Source: Candidatus Bipolaricaulota bacterium (GTDB lineage: Bacteria; Bipolaricaulota; Bipolaricaulia; M55B111). From it: DNA of 39,211 bases. The translations under genes and the position numbers were made by a program. Where the stretch lies: positions 1-39,211 of the forward strand of contig JAGXKX010000008.1 of assembly GCA_018335015.1 (NCBI GenBank), read 5' to 3'. Of this stretch, positions 32,717-39,211 are shown in pieces (the stretch's first letter is position 1; each line of letters begins with the position of its first letter). The notes under the pieces were generated by a model that worked only from the letters and a program-made list of their open reading frames with translations, was not told where the DNA came from and did no database searches.

Positions 32717-34312
32717 ATGACCGAGCAGGACGTATTAGTTTTTGATACTACCTTGAGGGACGGTTCCCAGGGCAGGGATATAAATTTCTCGCTGGAGGAT
32801 AAAAAGAAAGTCGCCGTCCGACTGGACGACCTGGGAGTTGATTACATCGAAGCGGGCTGGGTGCCGAGCAATCCAAAGGATACGAAGTTCTTTCAGGAAT
32901 TCGATCAGGAAGACCTGGAGGATGCAAGGCTTGTAGCGCTTAGCAGTACCAGAAGGCCCGATACGGCTCCAGGCGAGGATAAGAACCTACTGGGGTTGAT
33001 TGACTCCGGAACTCCGGTTGTCGGAGTGGTAGGGAAAAGCTGGCGCCTCCACGTGGACGAAGTTCTTGGGGTCTCGTCTGAGGAGAACCTGAGGATGATT
33101 GCCGATTCCGTAACCTATCTTCGCGACCACGGGAGGGAGGTGCTCTACGACGCCGAGCACTTTTTCGACGGGTTTAAGGACGATCCTGATTATGCCTTCG
33201 AAACACTCAAAGCCGCCGAAAAAGCAGGGGCGGACATTATCTGCCTCTGCGATACCAATGGTGGAACTACTCCCGCCGAGGTCGGGGAAATAGTTGGTCG
33301 TGTTCGCAAAGTCGTTGACTCGCAGCTTTCTGTTCACGCTCACGACGACACGGGATTGGCAGTAGCGAACTCCCTCCTGGCAGTTGAGGCCGGGGCCGAA
33401 GTGGTACAGGGGACGATAAACGGTTACGGGGAAAGAGTTGGTAACGCGGACTTATGTACACTGATACCGGATCTGGTGCTGAAAAAGGGGTTAAAGTGCT
33501 TAAAATCGGAAGATAGCCTGAAGGATCTAACCTCCGTATCACGGTTCGTTTCGGAAATAGCAAACAAACCGCCCGAGAAGAGAGCACCATTTGTGGGGGT
33601 AAATGCCTTTAGCCATAAAGCCGGACTTCACGTGGATGCCGTACTGAAACAACCGGGGACTTTTGAGCACGTTTCGCCTGATGCTGTCGGTAATGAGCGA
33701 AGATTTCTTGTATCAGAACTTTCGGGTGGCAGTACCGTAGAGCGGAAGCTAAAGAGTGTAGGCGTCGATATGGAAAAGGAGGGAGGTACTCACAAAGAGG
33801 TGCTGGAGAACATAAAGAAACTGGAGGAAGATGGCTACCAGTTCGAGAACGCCGACGCTTCTTTTGCTCTGCTGGCAAAGAGGGTTCAGGGAGAATTACC
33901 GGAGTTTTTCGAGGTCCTCGAATACGAAATACTAACCACCAGGGTAGACGGGGAAGAGCCTACCGCAAAGGCCAGCGTGAAACTCAGAGTGGACGGAGAA
34001 GTCAGAGACGCAATAGAAAGAGGGCACGGGCCCGTGGACGCCCTCGACAACGCATTTCACAGGTGTCTCAATAGCTTCTACCACTCTATCGAGAATATGA
34101 AGTTGACGAATTATAAAGTCAGAATCCTCGAAAGTTACCGGGGAACTGCTGCCGTGCCGCGCGTCATGATCGAAATGACGGACGGGGGAAAGACCTGGAA
34201 TACTATTGGAGTTTCCGAAGACGTCATAGAGGCAAGCTGGGAGGCGCTGCGTGACGGTTACATCTACGGACTGCTTAGCGAACGGACGGAAGTTACCGGT
34301 CACGTGGATTGA
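32717..34312 (+). CDS. cimA: (R)-citramalate synthase
   Basis: Condenses pyruvate and acetyl-CoA to citramalate, giving 2-oxobutyrate for isoleucine without threonine. 531 residues: LVFDTTLRDGSQGRDINFS and the CimA-type segments YIEAGWVPSNPKD, VLYDAEHFFDGFKDD, CDTNGGTTPAEV, HAHDDTGLAVANSL and GYGERVGNADL clearly separate it from LeuA. The C-terminal LeuA-like domain, expected to bind isoleucine, is complete. It is the last gene of the ilv operon, and its stop overlaps the convergent ilvE stop by 13 bases. Confidence 0.92.
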   Translation: MTEQDVLVFDTTLRDGSQGRDINFSLEDKKKVAVRLDDLGVDYIEAGWVPSNPKDTKFFQEFDQEDLEDARLVALSSTRRPDTAPGEDKNLLGLIDSGTPVVGVVGKSWRLHVDEVLGVSSEENLRMIADSVTYLRDHGREVLYDAEHFFDGFKDDPDYAFETLKAAEKAGADIICLCDTNGGTTPAEVGEIVGRVRKVVDSQLSVHAHDDTGLAVANSLLAVEAGAEVVQGTINGYGERVGNADLCTLIPDLVLKKGLKCLKSEDSLKDLTSVSRFVSEIANKPPEKRAPFVGVNAFSHKAGLHVDAVLKQPGTFEHVSPDAVGNERRFLVSELSGGSTVERKLKSVGVDMEKEGGTHKEVLENIKKLEEDGYQFENADASFALLAKRVQGELPEFFEVLEYEILTTRVDGEEPTAKASVKLRVDGEVRDAIERGHGPVDALDNAFHRCLNSFYHSIENMKLTNYKVRILESYRGTAAVPRVMIEMTDGGKTWNTIGVSEDVIEASWEALRDGYIYGLLSERTEVTGHVD

Positions 34313-35187
34313 GATATCCTGGTTCCAGTCTCTTCTGTCCCGGTGATTTTACCGAACTCCTCCTTTACCTGGAGCGCAAGTTCACCCGGTTCCCCGTCGC
34401 CTATTTTTCGACCATCTATCTCCGCTACGGGAGCAACCTCGGCGGCGGTACCCGAGAGGAAAACTTCGTCCGCTGTGAGGACCTCTGCCAGCCCCAGATT
34501 TTCCTCCTTGACCTGGTAACCGAGATCATTCAGGAGATCAATAACTACGTCCCGGGTGATTCCCGGTAAGTTATTTATTACCGGTGGAGTGTAAACCGCG
34601 TTCTTACGGTAGACGAAAACGTTGTCGGCGCCACCTTCGGATACGTTTCCGTTCGTATCGAGCATTAATGCCTCGTCGGCTCCCCAGGTGTTTGCCTGCA
34701 TTAGAGCGAGAACGTTAGTCAGATAATTTAGGTGTTTGACCGTCGGTGGTAGACCGTCTTTTGGTTGGTTACGGATGGTGGTAGTTAACAGGTTTAGCCC
34801 CTCTTCGTAAAGTTCGGGTCCGTAAAGAGCTTCCCATTCTTTGGAAATTATTATGACCGACGGGTCGGTACAGGACTCGATATCGATTCCGAGAGAACCT
34901 GTGCCCCGGGTAACGACCGGTCGGATGTAAGCTTCCTCAAACCCGTTGACTCTGAGAGTTTCAAGAATCTTCTCTTCCATTTCATCTCGGTCAAGAGGAA
35001 TCTCCAGTTTTATTGCTCTGGCGCTCCTGTATAATCTGTCCAGGTGTTCGTCCAGCTTGAACACGTAGCCGTCGTAAGCCCTGATCCCTTCAAATACGCC
35101 GTCTCCGTAAAGAAGCCCGTGGTCAAACACACTAATTTTTGCTTCGTCTTCCGGAACAAATTCCCCGTCGAGATAGATTTTTGCCAT
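34300..35187 (-). CDS. ilvE: branched-chain amino acid aminotransferase
   Basis: Fold-type IV PLP enzyme, 295 residues, transaminating the 2-oxo acids of leucine, isoleucine and valine. It starts MAKIYLDGEFVPEDEAKISVF. DHGLLYGDGVFEGIRAY, the PLP-Lys in VKHLNYLTNVLA, SEGGADNVFV and LPGITRDVVIDLL are present. AGGAGG precedes the ATG by four bases. It is convergent with the ilv operon and follows the lysine cluster on the same strand after a 93-base gap that could hold its own promoter. D-amino acid aminotransferase and aminodeoxychorismate lyase relatives lack this motif set. Confidence 0.9.
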   Translation of the reverse strand: MAKIYLDGEFVPEDEAKISVFDHGLLYGDGVFEGIRAYDGYVFKLDEHLDRLYRSARAIKLEIPLDRDEMEEKILETLRVNGFEEAYIRPVVTRGTGSLGIDIESCTDPSVIIISKEWEALYGPELYEEGLNLLTTTIRNQPKDGLPPTVKHLNYLTNVLALMQANTWGADEALMLDTNGNVSEGGADNVFVYRKNAVYTPPVINNLPGITRDVVIDLLNDLGYQVKEENLGLAEVLTADEVFLSGTAAEVAPVAEIDGRKIGDGEPGELALQVKEEFGKITGTEETGTRISQST

Positions 35188-35280
35188 TTTCCCTCCTTTA
35201 GAAAGAATAGGTTCTTAGTTCTTCTAACACTGTCGTATATGCTCGCGGAATCCTTATTTGCCCCTTCCTTTGATGAGAAA

Positions 35281-36666
35281 TTAGCTCTCTGTTTCTTCGT
35301 AACCCTTCAATATAAGGCTGGTTTCTGTGGTCTGAACTTCTTCCATGTTCCGAAATTCCTCGATCAGATCGTTTAATTGCTGAACTGAGCCGGACTCCAG
35401 GTGAGCCTGGATATCCTTGTCACCCGTCAGCTCGTAGACGGTATCCACTTCTTCGAACGAGGCAATTTTTCGGGTTGCTCGAGTCGTATAAGAAGCACTA
35501 TTCAGGGAGAAAGAAATCAATGCCTCCACTTTAGCGGGTATCCTGCTCTTTATATCGAGTTCCAGGATGTCGTCCGCTATCTCCAGGAGGTCGATGTCGG
35601 TAAATCTTGTTTTGCCGTCCGACGCGGAATCCTTTACCCTGGAGACTATTTCCTGGAGTTGATTCTCGCCGGGCTCGATCCCCATTTCGTTTAGCCGGTC
35701 TTTTACTGCGGCCTTTCCGGTATACTTATCGATGATTATTTCGCGTTGCTTGTGGACTATTTCCGGAGGAATTGCCTCGTATGTTTCCGGGTTTTCGAGT
35801 ACCGCCTTCGTGTGGAGCCCCGACTTGTGAGCAAAGGCGTGTTCACCGACGATCGGTTCTATTTCAGAGTTAAACAACCCGGATGCTTTTTCGACCGTCC
35901 GCGATATTTCGGGTAACATCTCGAGTTTCCAGTCTTTATCTACCTCGTATAGTCTGGATAAAGCGACTACGACCGGCGCCAGCGGTGCTATTCCCGTTCT
36001 TTCTCCCAGTCCGTTGACCGTTACGTCAATTAGGTAGGCCCCCGACCCGAAGCCCGATAGTGAATTTGCCACCGCCATTCCGTAGTCGTTATGGCAATGA
36101 GTGTGGACGGGGACGTTAATTCTACGCACGACGTCCTCGATGAGCTTTCCGTAAGAGAAAGGGGTCGAGGTCCCTACAGTATCGGCGATACTTATCCTGT
36201 CGGCTCCGGCTTCTGTCGCGGTGACGATTGCTTCTTCGAGGTATCCAGGATCCGTTCTGGTCGCGTCCTCCGGGGTAAAACGGACTTTAAGATCCCGGTC
36301 TCTAGCATAGGAAACTGACTCCCGTATCTTTTCGAGGGCGCCGGTTCGATCTATGTGGAGCTTGTGTTCAAGGCTGAGCTGGGAGGTTCCCAGAAAGATC
36401 CCGACCCAGTCTACATTGACCTCGGAGGCCATGTCAATATCCTCTTTTAGAGCTCTGGAATGGGCCATAGTTTCGGCTTTGAGATCGTCCTTGGCTATGA
36501 TCCGGCAGGCCTCTTCGATGTCGTCTGATACCACGGGATGTCCGAGTTCGATAATGTCTACCCCAAACTCGTCAAGCTGGAGAGCTATCTCTTTCTTTTC
36601 TTCGATTGAAAACGAAACACCGGGCGTCTGCTCGCCTTCTCTAAGAGTAGTGTCAAGTAGTTGCAT
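35281..36666 (-). CDS. lysS: homocitrate synthase with C-terminal RAM domain
   Basis: DRE-TIM enzyme condensing acetyl-CoA and 2-oxoglutarate, the first step of alpha-aminoadipate lysine synthesis. 461 residues. The barrel opens LLDTTLREGEQTPGVSFS; VNVDWVGIFLGTSQLS, HTHCHNDYGMAVANSL and GEHAFAHKSGLHTKAVL are homocitrate-synthase-like. Residues 376-461 form a different module: VYELTGDKDIQAHLES and VQTTETSLIL match the Lrp/AsnC ligand-binding (RAM) fold. Sulfolobus-type LysS has the same architecture, while the Thermus enzyme lacks it; the domain is likely to sense lysine. NifV or AksA functions are less likely with lysK adjacent. The gap to lysK is one base, so they are cotranscribed. Confidence 0.87.
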   Translation of the reverse strand: MQLLDTTLREGEQTPGVSFSIEEKKEIALQLDEFGVDIIELGHPVVSDDIEEACRIIAKDDLKAETMAHSRALKEDIDMASEVNVDWVGIFLGTSQLSLEHKLHIDRTGALEKIRESVSYARDRDLKVRFTPEDATRTDPGYLEEAIVTATEAGADRISIADTVGTSTPFSYGKLIEDVVRRINVPVHTHCHNDYGMAVANSLSGFGSGAYLIDVTVNGLGERTGIAPLAPVVVALSRLYEVDKDWKLEMLPEISRTVEKASGLFNSEIEPIVGEHAFAHKSGLHTKAVLENPETYEAIPPEIVHKQREIIIDKYTGKAAVKDRLNEMGIEPGENQLQEIVSRVKDSASDGKTRFTDIDLLEIADDILELDIKSRIPAKVEALISFSLNSASYTTRATRKIASFEEVDTVYELTGDKDIQAHLESGSVQQLNDLIEEFRNMEEVQTTETSLILKGYEETES

Positions 36667-36667
36667 T

Positions 36668-37708
36668 TTAACTTCCCCCAGATTCTTCTAGTTTGTTCAA
36701 GGCTACCACTAAAACTTCTCGGGCGCGGGATAGTTCCTCCAGCTCGAGGTGTTCGTCTGGCGTATGGTCCAAGGAAGAATCGCCGGGACCATAAGCGATT
36801 ATCGGAACCTCCCAGGTTTCCGCAAGTATATTCATGTCGGCGGTTCCCGTCTTTAGCTTGAAGCTTGGCTTACCGCCGACTTCTCTTATTCCGCCGATAA
36901 ATGCGCTAACAAGCCGCGATCTCTTCGACGACCTCACCGCTGGTATATGCCTGGTCGTCTCCACGGAGGCCTGACCACCATGGTTTCTGATAAACTCGCG
37001 CAGTTCCTCCCGATTGAAGTCGGTGCTGGTTCTAATGTCCAGCGTCATGTCAACGGTGTCCCGGAAAGGTTCGTTTTCTGTCACGATATCGGTGAGGCGA
37101 ACGTCGGTGCTATTGTAGCCAGACGAGGTGGAGTCAAAAGTATTTCTGAGCTGGTGGAAAAACGACACAGCCTCTTCTGCGGGAAGAGGCGTCTTCTCAC
37201 CTCTGTGGGTTTTTGAGACTGACTGAGAATAAGATAGCCGAATAGAGCCCCGGTAACCGAGAGTAATTCCGTCCCAGCTGCTTGGTTCCCCGACTACTAC
37301 GTAGTCAGGTGACATGTCCTCCCGGACTGCGTAGGCTCCCTTTGAACTCGTCTCCTCTTCAACCACGCCGACGACGGAAACTTCGACATCGCTGGAATTG
37401 GCGAACTGACTGCCGGCTCCGATAAACGCTGCCAGGGCGCTTTTTGCATCCACAGCACCTCTACCGTATATATTGCCACCGGATTTCCTGACCGGTATTT
37501 CCCCCTCTACTGTATCCAGGTGGCCCAGAAGCAGAACTTGCGTACTTCCTTTTCCTATTCTACCGATCAAATTTCCCGTCTCGTCTTGTTTCGTATGGTA
37601 TCCCAGCCCTTCCATGACCGGTTGGAGAAAGTCAACTAATTTCTCTTCCTTGCCGGATGGGCTGTAAATCTCCAGCATTTTTCGCAATAGTCTTTTCGTG
37701 TTCATCAT
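36668..37708 (-). CDS. lysK: [LysW]-lysine/ornithine hydrolase
   Basis: M20-family zinc amidohydrolase that frees lysine (or ornithine) from the LysW carrier protein, the last step of the route. 346 residues: LLGHLDTV (metal His and catalytic Asp), GRGAVDAKSALAAF (bridging Asp), VEEETSSKGAYA (Glu pair), VGEPSSWDGITLGYRG, LKTGTADMN and YGPGDSSLDHTPDEHLEL (final His). This motif set is that of LysK rather than ArgE or DapE. LysW, LysX, LysY, LysZ and LysJ are not in the window; they may lie beyond the right edge. Confidence 0.88.
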   Translation of the reverse strand: MMNTKRLLRKMLEIYSPSGKEEKLVDFLQPVMEGLGYHTKQDETGNLIGRIGKGSTQVLLLGHLDTVEGEIPVRKSGGNIYGRGAVDAKSALAAFIGAGSQFANSSDVEVSVVGVVEEETSSKGAYAVREDMSPDYVVVGEPSSWDGITLGYRGSIRLSYSQSVSKTHRGEKTPLPAEEAVSFFHQLRNTFDSTSSGYNSTDVRLTDIVTENEPFRDTVDMTLDIRTSTDFNREELREFIRNHGGQASVETTRHIPAVRSSKRSRLVSAFIGGIREVGGKPSFKLKTGTADMNILAETWEVPIIAYGPGDSSLDHTPDEHLELEELSRAREVLVVALNKLEESGGS

Positions 37709-37710
37709 AG

Positions 37711-38712
37711 TCAGAGGTGGTCTATAATTTCGTCCGTTAATTCGGTTGTGGTCGAGTCACCACCTAAATCCGGCGTAAGAACCTCCTTTTCTTCCAGAAC
37801 TTTACCCATCGCGGCTTCTATCCCCCCGGCGGCCTCGGGCTGGTCGACGTGTTTCAGCATCATTATTCCCGACCGCAACAGACCCAGAGGATTAGCAACG
37901 TTTTGACCGGCGATGTCCGGAGCTGATCCGTGGACCGCCTCGAACACCACCACGTCGTCCCCGAAGTTACCCCCGGGTGCGACTCCAAGGCCACCGATCA
38001 ATCCTGCGGATAGGTCCGATAGGATGTCACCGTAGAGGTTTGGAGCAAGAAGAATTTCGTAGTCCTCGGGATGAAGGATCAACTGCATAGCCATGTTATC
38101 GACGATTTTTTCGTCCAGTTCTATCTCGGGATAGTCCTGGGAAACCCTTCTGGCCGTATCCAGGAAGAGGCCGTCGGACTGCTTCAGGATATTTGCCTTG
38201 TGAATTGCAGTTACTTTTTCTCTGCCTTCACTTTTTGCGTATTTGAAAGCAAATTTCGCGACCCTCTCGGAGCCCTTTCTGGTTACGAGTTTTATTGATT
38301 CGGCGTACTCTCCGGCAATTTCGTGTTCGATTCCGCTGTATAATCCCTCCGTGTTTTCCCTCACGGTAACGAGATTCACGTCTCCGGCCTGAAAATTTGG
38401 CCCCAGCCCGGGGAGTCTCTTTACCGGCCTGACGTTTGCGTAAAGCTTTAGTTTTTTTCTGAGGGCGACGGTCAAACTGCTATACCCCGATCCGATAGGA
38501 GTAGTAATCGGACCTTTGAGGCCCACGGAGGTTTCTTCGATGGATGATATCATGCGATCTATAATGACATCTCCCTTTTCTTGCCGGGGATTGGTCTCGA
38601 CTATTTCCCAGTCGATCTCGGCGGACGAGCTATCTATTATCCTTCGTGTTGCCCGGCTTATTTCCGGTCCAATACCGTCACCCGTTATTAGTGAAACCTT
38701 TACCTGTTGCAT
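37711..38712 (-). CDS. homoisocitrate/isocitrate dehydrogenase family
   Basis: NAD(P)-dependent beta-decarboxylating dehydrogenase, 333 residues: [93 protein letters not shown]. The segment with Ser before VALRK resembles NAD-type isocitrate dehydrogenase more than typical homoisocitrate dehydrogenase. Position between a LeuD-type subunit and lysK argues for homoisocitrate oxidation to 2-oxoadipate; it may serve both. The start ATG lies three bases after the stop of the preceding gene. I leave the symbol blank because substrate use cannot be read from sequence. Confidence 0.82.
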   Translation of the reverse strand: MQQVKVSLITGDGIGPEISRATRRIIDSSSAEIDWEIVETNPRQEKGDVIIDRMISSIEETSVGLKGPITTPIGSGYSSLTVALRKKLKLYANVRPVKRLPGLGPNFQAGDVNLVTVRENTEGLYSGIEHEIAGEYAESIKLVTRKGSERVAKFAFKYAKSEGREKVTAIHKANILKQSDGLFLDTARRVSQDYPEIELDEKIVDNMAMQLILHPEDYEILLAPNLYGDILSDLSAGLIGGLGVAPGGNFGDDVVVFEAVHGSAPDIAGQNVANPLGLLRSGIMMLKHVDQPEAAGGIEAAMGKVLEEKEVLTPDLGGDSTTTELTDEIIDHL

Positions 38713-38715
38713 GAT

Positions 38716-39211
38716 CTATAGGTTAAACGTCCCGTGTTTATCGAGGTGAGAAACGAGCCCTCCGTCATCGAGTATCTTATTCATTTCGGGTGGCAGGGGA
38801 GACAGTTCAATCTCTTTCTCCTTATCCAGGTTATTCAAGTTTCCTTCTTCAAGATCGACGTACAGTTCGTCTCCCTGGTCTATCTTGTCTGTATCACATT
38901 CTATTATCGGTAACCCGATATTTACGGCGTTGCGGTAGAATATTCGGGCGAAGGACTTTGCCAGGACTGCTCCGACGTCCGAGTGTTTGATTACTGTAGG
39001 TGCCTCTTCCCGGGAGGATCCGGAACCGAAGTTGTGTCCCGCGACAATGAAGTCACCAGGTTCCGCCTTATCTCTGAAATTAGTGTCCACGCCTTCCATA
39101 GCGTGCTCGGCTAGCTTATCGTCGTCCGTTATTTTCATCAGGTATTTGCCGGGAATTATATAGTCGGTATTGATGTCGTCCCCAAACTTATGGGCTTTTC
39201 CGGTTAGTTCT
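38716..39211 (-). CDS. 3-isopropylmalate dehydratase/homoaconitase small subunit, 5' end beyond window
   Basis: The track ORF (from ATG 39138) is only part of it: reading continues in frame to the window edge as ELTGKAHKFGDDINTDYIIPGKYL, the normal N terminus of this family, so perhaps only a few residues are missing. NFGSGSSREEAP and ARIFYRNAVNIGLP are diagnostic of the swivelling small subunit of the aconitase-like isomerases. It works with a large [4Fe-4S] subunit, probably encoded just outside. The specificity loop reads YLMK, which does not clearly mark isopropylmalate isomerase or homoaconitase. No other leuD occurs here, so it may serve leucine, citramalate and lysine routes. Confidence 0.85.
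   Translation of the reverse strand, partial: ELTGKAHKFGDDINTDYIIPGKYLMKITDDDKLAEHAMEGVDTNFRDKAEPGDFIVAGHNFGSGSSREEAPTVIKHSDVGAVLAKSFARIFYRNAVNIGLPIIECDTDKIDQGDELYVDLEEGNLNNLDKEKEIELSPLPPEMNKILDDGGLVSHLDKHGTFNL

Overview
The window looks like a chromosomal segment of a bacterium, dominated by amino-acid biosynthesis. The bacterial reading rests on strong Shine-Dalgarno sites before most genes, three promoter-like sites close to the sigma-70 consensus (TTGACA-17-TAAAAT before the ilv operon, TTGACA-17-TATCAT before the his operon, TTGCGT-16-TATACT before a rubrerythrin), and leader-peptide style control. Several genes have an archaeal or deep-branching flavour: a glycerol-1-phosphate dehydrogenase, a LysK of the alpha-aminoadipate lysine route, a homocitrate synthase with a fused RAM domain, citramalate synthase, and an archaeal-like small LeuB. 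Acidic proteins, a rubrerythrin and a Tat-exported DUF362 protein would fit an anaerobic, perhaps salt-adapted lineage. I cannot name the phylum.

Layout. 1-1.1 kb: an N-terminally truncated mtnA and a possible gene remnant. 1.5-8.3 kb: scattered single genes and pairs (glycerol-1-phosphate dehydrogenase, aldo/keto reductase, an HpaI aldolase/SDR pair, an eight-bladed PQQ-like propeller, a Tat-signal DUF362 protein). 8.4-8.6 kb: structured RNA-like element A. 8.7-14.7 kb: central carbon genes (orphan SdhA/FrdA-type flavoprotein, divergent class II fumarase family gene, a small YgaP-like membrane protein, zwf and pgl). 14.7-22.5 kb, minus strand: a complete histidine operon hisZ-G-D-B-H-A-F-IE-C ending in a HAD phosphatase that probably supplies histidinol-phosphatase. 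22.6-24.5 kb: rubrerythrin, structured RNA-like element B, and pheA. 24.5-34.3 kb, plus strand: a promoter, a leader peptide rich in Leu/Ile/Val, then zinc ribbon-ilvD-ilvB-ilvN-ilvC-leuA-leuB-cimA. 34.3-39.2 kb, minus strand: ilvE and a lysine (alpha-aminoadipate) cluster of homocitrate synthase, lysK, homoisocitrate/isocitrate dehydrogenase and a LeuD-type small subunit cut by the window edge.

The genes form a coherent set. CimA makes citramalate from pyruvate, LeuB and a LeuCD-type isomerase carry it to 2-oxobutyrate, and IlvBN, IlvC, IlvD and IlvE finish isoleucine, valine and, with LeuA, leucine. The same chain-elongation chemistry on 2-oxoglutarate (homocitrate synthase, isomerase, dehydrogenase) feeds lysine, released from its LysW carrier by LysK.

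The most unusual signal is a pair of about 200-240 nt intergenic elements (8431-8633 and 23230-23467, both plus strand). They share an ungapped 55-nt core (40/55 identical by my hand count) and several helices in matching positions. One helix has a compensatory T-A to G-C change, and another keeps pairing with different sequence. I do not recognise the family.
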